Shown here piece by piece: positions 49,891 through 59,981 of a stretch of 64,000 nucleotides of DNA. The notes under the pieces were generated by a model. The model was given only the letters and a program-made list of their open reading frames with translations. It was not told the DNA's origin and did no database searches. Origin of the DNA: a virus; IMG/VR virus record IMGVR_UViG_3300025154_000005, positions 1 to 64,000 of that record; one strand, written 5' to 3'. Position 1 is the stretch's first letter. The number at the start of each line of letters is the position of its first letter. The position numbers and the translations under genes are program-made.

Positions 49891-50919
49891 ATGAATAGTA
49901 CAAAACTATTGAGTTACACTGGTAGAAATGCTGTGAAAACTCCTGCAGATGCTTTAGGTGTAAGAGCTGTGCATCACAATGATTTATTAGCTGATGTTGC
50001 AGTTATTGATGCTAAAGTTGCCCTTTTAGAACCTACCACTGGTACAACTAGTGTAGATACAATATCTGAAAGAACTTCAGGTGCAGGTGTTACTGTAGAT
50101 AGTGTATTACTTAAAGATGGTACAATAGATCTAAATGGTGTTGCCGATGCATTAATTTTAGATGCTGATGGTGATACCTCAATTTCTGCTTCAACAGATG
50201 ATCAAATTGATATTGAAATTAGTAGTGCAGACGACTTCAGAATTACTGCTAATACATTTACTGCTTTATCTGGTAGTGTAATTGCTACGGATAATATTAC
50301 AGAAACAACTACTGGTTCTGGTATTACTGCAGATGGAGTACTTTTAAAAGATGCTTCTGTATCTGCTGCATCTATTAAACATACTACTATGTTTGGTACA
50401 GCAGCTTCAAATGTTACTACAGTAGAATACGGTGATGGGAGACATATAACAACTACTTTATCATTTACTAACCTTGTATTAGGTGCTCCTACTGCCGGCG
50501 GAAACAGTGCACATGGAATTCTTCTTCATACCTTAGCTACAACAGCAATAACACATCTAGTTAAATGTGTAATGGTTGAAGTAGGACTTACAATTGGAAC
50601 TACTACTACAGATACTCCTGACGTAGGTCTTGGAACAGTTATAGCAAGTGGAGCGGTAGCTACTTTAGACGGAACTGCTACATTTGAAGATATTATAACA
50701 GGACAAACTTGGGACAAGGCTTTGGATGGAACAACAGACAGATTTGCTAGTATATTCACAGGAGTAGTAACAGAGGCAACTGAATTTCCTCTTATTAATG
50801 CTGCAGGATCTGCTACAGCAATTTATCTAAATGCTGCTGATGGATGGGCAGCAGGTGTTACCGGTAATTTAACAGCTACAGGAACTGTAGTGATTGAATA
50901 TATTGTTGTAACTCCTTAA
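49891..50919 (+). CDS. Repeat-containing structural protein, 342 aa
   Basis: A duplicated unit is visible: ISERTSGAGVTVDSVLLKDG (residues ~55-74) and ITETTTGSGITADGVLLKD (~136-154). This T-x-x-x-G-V/I-T-x-D-x-V-L-L-K-D repeat is used in many phage structural beta proteins. Ala/Thr/Gly-rich with a beta-sandwich-like end. Likely a head fibre, decoration or tail-sheath-less appendage component. Confidence 0.55.
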   Translation: MNSTKLLSYTGRNAVKTPADALGVRAVHHNDLLADVAVIDAKVALLEPTTGTTSVDTISERTSGAGVTVDSVLLKDGTIDLNGVADALILDADGDTSISASTDDQIDIEISSADDFRITANTFTALSGSVIATDNITETTTGSGITADGVLLKDASVSAASIKHTTMFGTAASNVTTVEYGDGRHITTTLSFTNLVLGAPTAGGNSAHGILLHTLATTAITHLVKCVMVEVGLTIGTTTTDTPDVGLGTVIASGAVATLDGTATFEDIITGQTWDKALDGTTDRFASIFTGVVTEATEFPLINAAGSATAIYLNAADGWAAGVTGNLTATGTVVIEYIVVTP

Positions 50920-50972
50920 TAATAATAAATAAGTAATAAATAATAAATAAGTCTAATTTAAAATTAAAGACG

Positions 50973-52523
50973 ATGAATCAAAAATTTGTAAAATACCTAA
51001 TGCTAAGCAAGAGTGATATAACTCTTATGGCTGCTGGTACTGTAATTAACGAACCTAGTGACTTAACTGAAGGTCAATTAGCAATTGTAAATAGCGCTAA
51101 TACAACTGTTGTAGCGGATCAAACTGGTACAGCTCCCTATTTAGTAAGAGTGGTTCAAAGAGTAGGTGATGAATTAATTTTCTCTCCTTGGATAGATGCA
51201 AGTAAATTGCGTAAAGTAAGTGCTGTTACAGGTGTTAAATCAACTGAACAAGTATCATTTGTTGGATACAATGGTACAAGTGGTTCCCTAGGCGGTGCTC
51301 CTGCATCAATTGCTGATTATATCTTAAAAGGTATTATCAAGAATACTAAAACTACTTATAACTGTACTCCTTTTATTGCACATTGGTCATATCAAGCTGC
51401 TGCTTCAGCAACTGAACAAACCATTGCTGCAGGATTACTTACTAGTTTTAATACTTGGGCAAAAAGATTTCCTGAGAAAGTATTAGCTTGTGAATTAGTA
51501 GCTGCTACAACTTCTGTTGCTGCATTTACAGGATCAAGTACCATTATTAAAGTTACTAATGGTAGTAAATCTGTTGCAACTTATATTAAAGCTGCTGCTG
51601 GTAATGTTACACTAACTGCTTCTACAGCAAGTGTAGTTACTAGTGCTGTTGTAAACATTCCTTCATGGAATGGTAGAACATTTACTTTTAGTGCTGTTGC
51701 CCTTGGTAGTGGTGCTGGTAGACATGTGGTTTATATTGGTGGAACTACGTATAATGTAGCTGATGCTGGTACAGATGCTCAAAATGCAACTGCTATTGCT
51801 GCTTCTATTAATGCTGGAACTCAAGCAACTGCTTCAGTTGATACTGCTGCATTAACAATAACTTATAATGAAGGTCAGTACTTTTTACCTCCTATGGTAT
51901 TATCAAGTGATGATGACTCTACATTTAGTAATGTAGCTGTAACTATCGCTTCTGGTGATGCTATTCCAGTTAAGTATATTAATGGTGCTGCTACTTCAGC
52001 TGCTGCTACTTTTACATTGGCTACTGAATGGCAAGGACCAACAGGTTATGTATATGAAGGAACAACTGCTGCTACTAATGCTGGTATTACAACTCTTAAT
52101 GGAGATGACTTTGGATTAAAATTCACTGGTAAAGCACTTCCTGTAAACTTTGAAAAACGTAATTATGAAAAAGTACGTTTTGAATTAGGATTAGATGGTG
52201 ACTTCCCCACTGCTGCTTTAGTAACAGATTCTGTTGCTGCTTCAGAAGGTATTGGTGTATATGCTCAGATCGGAACTCTTGAACGTCAAGCTCAAATGAA
52301 TGAAGGTCAAGCATGGTTAAGCGCTTATCCATCTGTTAACTACAGAAATGAAACAGCTAAAATGGCTGCTGAAGATTTTCCATTGTATCAAACAATTGTA
52401 GATTTCTACGATGATGCAATGACTCCTGTTTTAGGTGATACAGTGAAGTCTTACGCTACAGTTATTATAGCTACTCCTAATGCTACTGGACATGGATTAA
52501 TTGGTGATGTATTTGGTATCTAG
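50973..52523 (+). CDS. Large virion structural protein, 516 aa
   Basis: Thr/Ala/Ser-rich beta protein with a long insertion-like middle (residues ~180-350) that resembles an Ig/BACON-type decoration. The ends look conserved: WIDASKLRKVSAVTGVKS and FPLYQTIVDFYDDAMTP. Likely an abundant capsid-surface or tail-tube protein; it is followed by a strong terminator. Confidence 0.55.
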   Translation: MNQKFVKYLMLSKSDITLMAAGTVINEPSDLTEGQLAIVNSANTTVVADQTGTAPYLVRVVQRVGDELIFSPWIDASKLRKVSAVTGVKSTEQVSFVGYNGTSGSLGGAPASIADYILKGIIKNTKTTYNCTPFIAHWSYQAAASATEQTIAAGLLTSFNTWAKRFPEKVLACELVAATTSVAAFTGSSTIIKVTNGSKSVATYIKAAAGNVTLTASTASVVTSAVVNIPSWNGRTFTFSAVALGSGAGRHVVYIGGTTYNVADAGTDAQNATAIAASINAGTQATASVDTAALTITYNEGQYFLPPMVLSSDDDSTFSNVAVTIASGDAIPVKYINGAATSAAATFTLATEWQGPTGYVYEGTTAATNAGITTLNGDDFGLKFTGKALPVNFEKRNYEKVRFELGLDGDFPTAALVTDSVAASEGIGVYAQIGTLERQAQMNEGQAWLSAYPSVNYRNETAKMAAEDFPLYQTIVDFYDDAMTPVLGDTVKSYATVIIATPNATGHGLIGDVFGI

Positions 52524-52555
52524 TAGATAACCTATATTTACTATATATACGTTCT

Positions 52556-52604
52556 GAAAGCAGGAGTATTTTCATACAAAATGAAAGTACCCTGCTTTCT
52601 TTAC
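52556..52604 (+). terminator. Rho-independent terminator
   Basis: Long stem GAAAGCAGG...CCTGCTTTC (52556-52599), extended inward through AGTATTTTCAT/ATGAAAGTAC, then TTTAC. Ends the 516-aa gene transcript. Confidence 0.85.
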
Positions 52605-52657
52605 TTAACAAAATAATTATACTATGAAACATGTACATAATAAAAGAACTTCATAAA

Positions 52658-52954
52658 ATGGAACAAATATTGAATACCACATGGTTTGCTGCCAATCTTG
52701 GTGCCCTTTACGTAGGATTAAAAACTAAACTAATTCTATTACAATTAAATATTATACATTCTGATGTAGAAACTTTACGCTATATAGCCTTGATAATAGG
52801 TATTATATCAAGTATTGTATTCTTAGGATATAATATATCAAAGTGGTATCATCAAGTATTAGTAACAAAAAAGTTAAAAGAAGATAATAATATAGAAAAT
52901 TTGTTTACCTTTGTAAGAAGTAAACGTAGTAATAATATTAAAAATAAGAAATAA
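52658..52954 (+). CDS. Membrane protein, 98 aa
   Basis: Start at ATG 52658 (MEQILNTTWF); ATG 52631 would add 9 residues. Hydrophobic helix YIALIIGIISSIVFLGYNI near 50-68 and a basic C-terminus (RSKRSNNIKNKK). Could be a holin-like or accessory membrane protein. Overlaps the next gene by 1 bp. Confidence 0.55.
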   Translation: MEQILNTTWFAANLGALYVGLKTKLILLQLNIIHSDVETLRYIALIIGIISSIVFLGYNISKWYHQVLVTKKLKEDNNIENLFTFVRSKRSNNIKNKK

Positions 52955-53514
52955 TGCCAGCTTCAACATTAGCAATAGATATTAACTTGTATATTTCATC
53001 TGATGCCACCTCAATAACTATTACGGATGATACCCAAGCTTGGGGAACAGACGGAATAGAAAAGACTAATATTCTTGTAGCAACTTTAGAAATATACGAT
53101 GATGAGATATATACTACTCTATTACATACTGAGGATGTTGTAGATATTCTTGGAGTAGACAGTAGTATTGAAATAGATATAGCAGATTTTTCAGAATCCT
53201 CCCTAGGTACAGAATTACCTAATGGAGTTTATGGATATAAACTTTCTTATACACATGATGTTGTAGGATTTGATAGCCCTGTAGTAAAGACTGATGGCGT
53301 ATTCTTTTCAACAAGATTACTTGAACAAGGAATTAATGATGATTTATTAGAGTTATTAACTGGAGTTCAAGCTTATAATTATAAAATGGATTTTCCTAAA
53401 CTAGAGGAATTACGAAGACGAGATAACATTTTATTTGCGATAGAAGCTGCCGAGTTTCTTTCACAAATAGATAATGTTAAGACTTTAATAGATTTCTCAG
53501 AAAGATTAGAATAA
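52954..53514 (+). CDS. Probable tail/appendage protein, 186 aa
   Basis: N-terminal two thirds is a beta-sandwich-like domain (LAIDINLYISSDATSITITD, VATLEIYDDEIYTTLLH); the C-terminal helix follows. Such a fibronectin/Ig-like start is common in phage tail proteins. Unrecognised family. Confidence 0.5.
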   Translation: MPASTLAIDINLYISSDATSITITDDTQAWGTDGIEKTNILVATLEIYDDEIYTTLLHTEDVVDILGVDSSIEIDIADFSESSLGTELPNGVYGYKLSYTHDVVGFDSPVVKTDGVFFSTRLLEQGINDDLLELLTGVQAYNYKMDFPKLEELRRRDNILFAIEAAEFLSQIDNVKTLIDFSERLE

Positions 53515-53789
53515 TGACTGCACAAGAACTATCAACATATAAGACACTTGTACTAAGTTCATATGTTAATTATGTACTCGAATTGGATAATAGATCTAAA
53601 GTATCAACATTAGACTTAAAATACGAATTTGATAGCAAACTATGGATATTAGGTAAAGCTATAGGAATTATATTAGAATATGATGTTTTAGGCGGAAATT
53701 ACTATAGTGCTGTTGATATGATGAAATGGCAGGATATTATGAACGACATAATGAAAAGTAAATGGTATATTGATTTTGATATAACTTAA
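53514..53789 (+). CDS. Hypothetical protein, 91 aa
   Basis: Not recognised. Helical. Sits between a tail-like protein and a collagen-like fibre, so it may be a fibre assembly helper (inference). Confidence 0.5.
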   Translation: MTAQELSTYKTLVLSSYVNYVLELDNRSKVSTLDLKYEFDSKLWILGKAIGIILEYDVLGGNYYSAVDMMKWQDIMNDIMKSKWYIDFDIT

Positions 53790-53790
53790 T

Positions 53791-55047
53791 ATGAGTACAA
53801 AATTAACTGGTATAGACTTCCGAAAGGAATTAGATAAATTATCATTTATTAATGAAAGTGGTGTTCCTGGTGCAGATGGTACAGATGGAACTGACGGTGC
53901 AGATGGTAGAAGTATTGTTTCCATTATCAGAACTGTTGGTGATGGAAGTCCTGGTACTACGGATACTTATACAATTACTTATAGCATAGCTCCATTAACA
54001 TCTACATTTAATGTATATCATGGTGCAGATGGTGAAGCTGGAGTAATTGGTTTAACAGGTGCTACAGGAGAAACGGGTCTTACTGGAGCAACTGGTGCAG
54101 CAGGAGCTGACGGTGCTGATGGAGTTGATGGTAAAACATTGTATTATGAAAACTATGATCCTACAGATGAGGGAGTAGACGACGATGGATGGATTAACTT
54201 TCTAACATGGGATTTCTTTAAAAAGGAAGCTGGAACTTGGGGAACAATAGGTAATATATTAGGTGCTACAGGTGCTGCAGGTACTGATGGTACTGCTGGG
54301 GATCAATGGACTAATAGTGCAACAGATCCAACCAATGATACAGTATTAGATTATAATCTATATTGTATTCAAACAGTAACTGATCATGTGTGGGTTAAAT
54401 ATATAAATACATCAGAGTGGGTAGACTTATTTTCTATATCAGGAGATAAATATTATGGAACATCTGTTACTGCAACTAACTTAAGTGCTTATACTGTAGG
54501 AGATGATATCACATTGACTGTAGAAGCAGGATTATCTTATTCTATAGGACAATTTCTAGTTATTGCTAGTTCGACATCTTTATACTTTGTAGGTAAAGTA
54601 GTATCTTATTCAAGTACAACTCTTGTAGTTGAAATGACATATAAAGTAGGTAATACAACATCTAGTTCATGGACAGTTAATTTAGCAGGTATTACTGAAT
54701 CCTTATCTAACCCTAGATTTTATTATATAGAATTACCTAATGCTGCAACTCTTTCTCAAAGATGTGATACAATTGCAGAACAACCTGTAGGATGGACAAT
54801 AGATAGTGGGGATCAATTAAGTAATCCTTTATCATCCAATTCTATAGATTTAATAGTTTATCATAATTTAGGTAAAGAAGTAGTAGATGTAATGGTTAAA
54901 TCAATTACTGTAGATAAACAAGTTAAACTCATTGGACCGGTAGCTTATGCTACATTTGAAGATAATGATACTAAAACTTATTTATGTATAAAATCTTTTA
55001 GCGAAACAGCTACTTCTTTAGGAATTTTTATTACATTTGAAGATTAA
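53791..55047 (+). CDS. Collagen-like tail fibre protein, 418 aa
   Basis: Gly-X-Y runs at ~25-45 (GADGTDGTDGADG), ~85-110 (GLTGATGETGLTGATG, GAAGADGADG) and ~160-172 (GATGAAGTDGTAGD) separate beta domains. Gly-X-Y repeats of this kind form trimeric fibres in phages. Likely a side or tail fibre. Confidence 0.75.
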   Translation: MSTKLTGIDFRKELDKLSFINESGVPGADGTDGTDGADGRSIVSIIRTVGDGSPGTTDTYTITYSIAPLTSTFNVYHGADGEAGVIGLTGATGETGLTGATGAAGADGADGVDGKTLYYENYDPTDEGVDDDGWINFLTWDFFKKEAGTWGTIGNILGATGAAGTDGTAGDQWTNSATDPTNDTVLDYNLYCIQTVTDHVWVKYINTSEWVDLFSISGDKYYGTSVTATNLSAYTVGDDITLTVEAGLSYSIGQFLVIASSTSLYFVGKVVSYSSTTLVVEMTYKVGNTTSSSWTVNLAGITESLSNPRFYYIELPNAATLSQRCDTIAEQPVGWTIDSGDQLSNPLSSNSIDLIVYHNLGKEVVDVMVKSITVDKQVKLIGPVAYATFEDNDTKTYLCIKSFSETATSLGIFITFED

Positions 55048-55063
55048 TTTAAAACAAAATAAT

Positions 55064-55491
55064 ATGAATGATTTATTTAAAAGCTTAATATCATTGTTTG
55101 GTAGAAATACTCAAAAAGGATTTGCTGAAGCAGGGTGTCAATTAATTAGTGGTGCTACAACAATAAAAGGAAACTTCTATGGGTTTTCTATTGGTGCAAC
55201 TAAACCCGATACTTTAAAATTGTAACAGCCAATGTAAAATTAAATGGTGTATTATTTAAGAATCCAATAACTGCTGCAACCAAACTATTATATGCAGCCG
55301 AGGGACTAACAACATTAAGTCTTACAAATTGTAGAACAGAAGGAACAAATATGGATTATATTACAGATGTTGTAACTGGTAAAACATTTACAAATTTTAC
55401 GCATATTGGAAATGATTGTGTGGGATTGGTAGGGGCACACAAAACGCAAACCCCAACAAATACATTAACAAGTGGAAGCGTAGGAATTTAA
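55064..55491 (+). CDS. Protein needing a -1 frameshift (52 + 90 codons)
   Basis: Frame 0 from ATG 55064 (MNDLFKSLISLFGRN) ends at TAA 55223-55225. Reading on in the -1 frame from 55219 gives a further 90 codons (IVTANVKLNGVLFKN...) to TAA 55489-55491. The junction is exactly the slippery heptamer T TTA AAA (55213-55219), one codon before the stop. The -1 frame has no good start of its own. It lies between two tail fibre genes, so probably a fibre-associated protein. A simple 1-nt deletion in the A run is the alternative. Confidence 0.65.
55213..55219 (+). promoter_or_regulatory. -1 ribosomal frameshift heptamer
   Basis: T TTA AAA in the correct phase (codons ACT TTA AAA), 3 nt before the in-frame TAA. 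Matches the X XXY YYZ rule; A-rich slip sites work well in bacteria. Confidence 0.6.
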
Positions 55492-55532
55492 TAACACTTT
55501 AAACTAAATGTAATGACAAACGAATATAAAAT

Positions 55533-58500
55533 ATGAGTGAATATACATCCTTAGTTTCTTGGGAAACAAAACTTATTGATGTTCAAGTTGTACTTGGGGA
55601 ACCATTTTATTATACCTGCAAAGTTGCAAGTGTTAATCCAAATGATTTTGCTCCAAATACTCTTGGTATTGATAGATTTTATGTAGTTGATTATACAGGT
55701 AAAATTTACCAAATTACGGAGATAGTCGATGTCCCAACTAAGACAATTAAGATATATGACTTAATAGAAGATGCTGATGAAGGTCCGTATATTTCCGAAT
55801 CAGCATTTGTTTACCAAACAAGAACTGGTATAAATGTTCTCACTCAGGCGCAACGTAAAAGATTACATCCTTCTGCAATGGATCAGATATGGAATATTGA
55901 AAACAATATTATTGGAGGTGATTACTTTTGGAACAAAGCATGGGGTGCTGCAAGAATATATGGTGGTATAATATCATCCAATGGTGATGGAACTATAGAT
56001 ATAACCGCAGGAAAAGGATTTATTAAAGCATCTGATGATGTAATTGAAATGATTCCAGATGATGATCTTGATGCTCCTATCTCAAAGAATAGTTATGTTG
56101 AATGGGACGTAGTATCTTCATTAGCATTAGTTGATAATGCTTATAATTACATTTATTATGATGGTGTTGATGCTCAGATAAAAGTTACAACAGACTTATA
56201 TACAATGTCTTTTTACCAAGACTTTTCATTAGGTAGATGTTATAGAACAGGTAACGATGTGGTTGTTAGATTATGTGGTACGAATGTTTGGAATTTTAAT
56301 CGTAGAGTTCAATTATTTGGAGAAGAAAGGTTTCCAGTTGAACATGCTAAAGGATTAATGATAGGCAATCCTAGTGGTTTATATATCAGTATGACAGAAG
56401 GTATTCTATGGGCTGAATTAGTTAATAGATTCACTGTCGATGCGTTTGATTCAAGTGGTACAGATAGATTTACTTATTGGTATAGGGATGGTGCAGGTGA
56501 TTGGACAAGTGTTGCAACTCAGTCGGTAATAGATAATACTAACTGGGATGATAATACGGGCACACTTAATGAATTAACAGCAAATAGATATGGTGTACAT
56601 TGGGTATATGTTGTACACAATTCAACAATACATGTTGTTTATGGACAAAGTGATTATACATTGGCTAATGCAACTGAAGCAACACCGCCAAGTTCTATCC
56701 CAGGACTATTGGCAGCTTACTCCACTTTAATCGGTAAGATTATAGTACAAAAGGGTGACGTAGTATTTTATTCTGTTGAAAGTCCTTTTGTTGAAAGATT
56801 TAGTGTGTCAGGAATAACAGATCATAGTGAACTGTCAGGATTAACAACAGGTGATCCACATACACAATATCCTTTATTATTAGGTAGATCGGGAGATATA
56901 TTAAAGATCGATGAATTGCAGGAATTTACTTTAGATAATGGTATAACATTAGATTCAGGTTTAATAAAAGATGGCAGATTCTTTAATTCAACAGATGCTG
57001 CCCCAACATTAGATACAGAACTAGTCAATTTAAAATATTTAACAGATACCATTAATAGTGCAAGTAACTATCAATATAAAGGCTACATAAATGTAAACAC
57101 AGATTTTCCCTTAATAGCAGACGTAGTTGATGGGGATTGGTACACAATAGGTACGGATGTAACCGATGATGCAGGCGCAACTTATACCAATACAGGATTA
57201 AGTTTTACCATTGACCAGACTATATATTGGGATGGTTCAACATGGCAAGATTATGCCACAATAAATGATTCAAACTATTTATTATTAGGCGGCAGAGCAG
57301 GCGGACAAATAGCAGCAGGTGGTACTGCTGTAACTGATAGATTGATATTAAAAGGTACGACAGGCAATGGTACATTAACGAGTCCTGCGATACAATTTAA
57401 TGTAGGTAATAATGGGGCAACTAACGCATTGACTATTTTAAATAATGGAGTAGTAACGCTTGGTTACACTTCTACTAATAGATTATTACTACCTTTAAGA
57501 AATGCCCCTGCTACTCCAACTATTGCCTTTGGAGATGGAGATAGTGGTTTTTATGAAGGTTCAGACGACTTATTATATTGTTCAATAGCAGGAACATCTT
57601 CTTTTGTTTTTTCATCCATAGGATTAGCAGCAGGATCGGGTACAACGGGTAATGCATATATGCTAAAACAGGTATCTTCAAATGTATTACCATGTTGGTC
57701 ATTTGCAGGAGATACAAATACGGGAATAGGTAGAGGAGGAGTAGATATATTATCATTAATTGCAGGAGGTATTGAATCAGTTAGAATAACTACTACTGCT
57801 TTATTAACAAATACTATTTCAGAATACACGGCATCCAATGGTGTATGGATAGATGGTTTAGGAATAAAAGATACAGGTATAAACTTCGAGGTTGGTGCAA
57901 CAACCAGGATATTCAAAGACGGTAGTAATAATTTAAACTTTACCGATGCTGTTTTAGGAACTAAAACTTTAACTGAGTTATTTAACAATATTGCTTCACA
58001 TACACATGGTAATATATCTAATGATGGTAAGATAGGTTCTACAACAGGGTTGATGATTAAGACCGGTGCTAGTGGTGTATTAGAAGCATTAGCAGCAGGT
58101 TCAGCAGGACAATTTTTGAAATATGATGGTACTTGGGATATGCCAGCAGGCGGTATTACATTTCCTTATATAGTAGATGATGCTTCTACTAATACGGCTA
58201 TAGAAATAGCCGAATTCAGAAGAACTTCTTCAGGAGCTCCTAGTAGTGGTATTGGTGGATATTTAAGTTTAGGTGTTGAAGATGATTCAGGTACAACACG
58301 CTATTTACGACTTATGCACATTTTAACCGACGCTGTTGGAGCAGGTTCTCCTAATTCTATGATTAAATTACAAGGATATACAGGAAGTGCAATATCTGAC
58401 TTTTTAGCTATAAATTCATCTGGAACAGGAGTTGCTGGGTATGGTAATGATTCTATAGCTATAGGATCAGGGGCGTCCGCTACAGCAGCTAAATCTATAA

Positions 58501-59084
58501 TGTTAGGTAGCGGCTCTAACTCATTAGCTAATTCATTTAAAATTATACTTAACGGAAGTACAGTATTTCATGCCGGCACAACATTAGGAACACAAATAAC
58601 AGTAAATGCTGATCCAGATACAAATTTAATAAATGTCGTCAATGGTGTTATTGCTTACGATAGTACAGATCATGAAATTAGAGCATATAAAAATGGTTCT
58701 TGGGGAAGTATTGTTTCTGGAGAAAAGAATGTTATTCATATAGCCAAAGCAGAAGTACTTTACACAAATCAAACTCAAACAACTATTATTACATTACCTG
58801 CTAATGCTGTAGTATGGAGTATGGGATTAGAAGTAATAACAGTGTTTAATGATAGTGGAACGGACTTTTTAAATATTGGAACCACAAGTGAGCCTAATAG
58901 ATACTTAGACTCAGGAGTTTTGTCAAGTCTCTTGTTTACCTTTGCGACGTTAGATATCTATAGTTATTCCCAAAGTGCAGAAAGATTATCTGCTACAACA
59001 AATATTACATTTACTTACGACGGTCAAAATAATGATGCAACCCAAGGACAAACATTCGTTTACATACATTATAGTTTACACTAA
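55533..59084 (+). CDS. Large tail fibre / appendage protein, 1183 aa
   Basis: N-terminal ~110 residues are an attachment-type domain; then mixed beta domains. The tail-fibre hinge motif TDHSELSGLTTGDPHTQYPL lies near residues 430-449, followed by a long Gly/Thr-rich beta region with a late H-Y-S-L end. This organisation is typical of phage receptor-binding fibres. No chaperone or endosialidase end motif is seen. Confidence 0.75.
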   Translation: MSEYTSLVSWETKLIDVQVVLGEPFYYTCKVASVNPNDFAPNTLGIDRFYVVDYTGKIYQITEIVDVPTKTIKIYDLIEDADEGPYISESAFVYQTRTGINVLTQAQRKRLHPSAMDQIWNIENNIIGGDYFWNKAWGAARIYGGIISSNGDGTIDITAGKGFIKASDDVIEMIPDDDLDAPISKNSYVEWDVVSSLALVDNAYNYIYYDGVDAQIKVTTDLYTMSFYQDFSLGRCYRTGNDVVVRLCGTNVWNFNRRVQLFGEERFPVEHAKGLMIGNPSGLYISMTEGILWAELVNRFTVDAFDSSGTDRFTYWYRDGAGDWTSVATQSVIDNTNWDDNTGTLNELTANRYGVHWVYVVHNSTIHVVYGQSDYTLANATEATPPSSIPGLLAAYSTLIGKIIVQKGDVVFYSVESPFVERFSVSGITDHSELSGLTTGDPHTQYPLLLGRSGDILKIDELQEFTLDNGITLDSGLIKDGRFFNSTDAAPTLDTELVNLKYLTDTINSASNYQYKGYINVNTDFPLIADVVDGDWYTIGTDVTDDAGATYTNTGLSFTIDQTIYWDGSTWQDYATINDSNYLLLGGRAGGQIAAGGTAVTDRLILKGTTGNGTLTSPAIQFNVGNNGATNALTILNNGVVTLGYTSTNRLLLPLRNAPATPTIAFGDGDSGFYEGSDDLLYCSIAGTSSFVFSSIGLAAGSGTTGNAYMLKQVSSNVLPCWSFAGDTNTGIGRGGVDILSLIAGGIESVRITTTALLTNTISEYTASNGVWIDGLGIKDTGINFEVGATTRIFKDGSNNLNFTDAVLGTKTLTELFNNIASHTHGNISNDGKIGSTTGLMIKTGASGVLEALAAGSAGQFLKYDGTWDMPAGGITFPYIVDDASTNTAIEIAEFRRTSSGAPSSGIGGYLSLGVEDDSGTTRYLRLMHILTDAVGAGSPNSMIKLQGYTGSAISDFLAINSSGTGVAGYGNDSIAIGSGASATAAKSIMLGSGSNSLANSFKIILNGSTVFHAGTTLGTQITVNADPDTNLINVVNGVIAYDSTDHEIRAYKNGSWGSIVSGEKNVIHIAKAEVLYTNQTQTTIITLPANAVVWSMGLEVITVFNDSGTDFLNIGTTSEPNRYLDSGVLSSLLFTFATLDIYSYSQSAERLSATTNITFTYDGQNNDATQGQTFVYIHYSLH

Positions 59085-59127
59085 AGAAAGTTGAATTAAC
59101 ATAACTTATATAAACAATTAAATAGAT

Positions 59128-59158
59128 ATTGTTAATTAAAATAAATATTGTATATTTG
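59128..59158 (+). promoter_or_regulatory. Bacteroidetes-type promoter before the lysis cassette
   Basis: ATTG (59128-59131), 19-nt spacer, TATATTTG (59151-59158). Provides separate control of the lysis genes. Confidence 0.72.
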
Positions 59159-59182
59159 TAAAATAAAGTAATAATTAAAATT

Positions 59183-59341
59183 ATGACAAAAGAAACATTG
59201 GAGATTAGGAAACAGGAATTAATGCAACAACGTGAACAAGCTATTGCACAGTTAAATCAAATTATAGGAGCTATTGCTATAATAGATGAAATGATTCAAA
59301 AATGTGATATTGAAGAACCTATTAAGAAAGTTAAGGAGTAA
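59183..59341 (+). CDS. Small coiled-coil protein, 52 aa
   Basis: Frame from ATG 59183: MTKETLEIRKQELMQQREQA, then a hydrophobic-amphipathic helix (IAQLNQIIGAIAIIDEM). First gene after the promoter and 2 bp before the endolysin, so part of the lysis unit. Family unknown. Confidence 0.6.
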   Translation: MTKETLEIRKQELMQQREQAIAQLNQIIGAIAIIDEMIQKCDIEEPIKKVKE

Positions 59342-59343
59342 TT

Positions 59344-59772
59344 ATGTATAACTTTGGTAAAGTATCTAAAGATAGATTAAATACTTGTCATGTAGATTTG
59401 AAACTTATTATGACTACTGCTATTGCAATTTCCAATATAGATTTTGGTATTGCAGAAGGATATAGGTCCATCGAAGATCAGTATAAGTATTTTAAGGAAG
59501 GTAAAAGCAAAATAGATGGTATTGCAAAGATGGGTAAACATAATTATAAGCCGTCTTTAGCTGTTGACATTTATATATTTGTAAATGGAAAAGCTGTTTG
59601 GGATAATGAACACCTTAGTTATATTGCAGGAGTAATCCATGCAGTTACAGAATTACTTTTTGAACAAGGTAAAATAACTCATAGAGTTAGATGGGGTGGA
59701 AACTTTGATATGGATGGTGAATTATTAGAAGAAACCTTTGATGATAGACCTCATTTTGAATTAATAAATTAA
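59344..59772 (+). CDS. Endolysin, peptidase M15 (L-Ala-D-Glu type)
   Basis: 142 aa, a single catalytic domain. Motifs are in order: GYRSIEDQ (42-49 region), HNYKPSLAVDI (zinc His and Asp) and WGGNFDMDG with RPHFEL at the C-terminus (second zinc His). Related to small phage endolysins that cut the peptide stem of peptidoglycan. No signal peptide, so it needs the holin that follows. Confidence 0.85.
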   Translation: MYNFGKVSKDRLNTCHVDLKLIMTTAIAISNIDFGIAEGYRSIEDQYKYFKEGKSKIDGIAKMGKHNYKPSLAVDIYIFVNGKAVWDNEHLSYIAGVIHAVTELLFEQGKITHRVRWGGNFDMDGELLEETFDDRPHFELIN

Positions 59773-59783
59773 ATATAAATTAT

Positions 59784-59981
59784 ATGAAAAGTAGATTAAA
59801 AAGTTGGATGACAAGTCTTATTGGATTTGTAATAATAATCTTTGCAGGTGTTATGTTCTATATGGATAAAATTGATCTTACAGCATTTGGAACAATGATA
59901 GCATTAGGATTTACGTATTTTGTAGCCAAAGACACTCTATTAAATGGAGTAACTCTTGGAGCAACTAATATTAAAGAGTAA
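59784..59981 (+). CDS. Holin-like membrane protein, 65 aa
   Basis: Two TM helices (IGFVIIIFAGVMFYM, TMIALGFTYFVA) and charged ends; directly after the endolysin and overlapping the spanin-like gene by 1 bp. Holin by size and context. Confidence 0.6.
   Translation: MKSRLKSWMTSLIGFVIIIFAGVMFYMDKIDLTAFGTMIALGFTYFVAKDTLLNGVTLGATNIKE

Noticed and set aside
57520-57988. Two minus-strand frames inside the tail fibre gene
   Set aside because: Antisense shadows of the Thr/Gly-rich fibre sequence.
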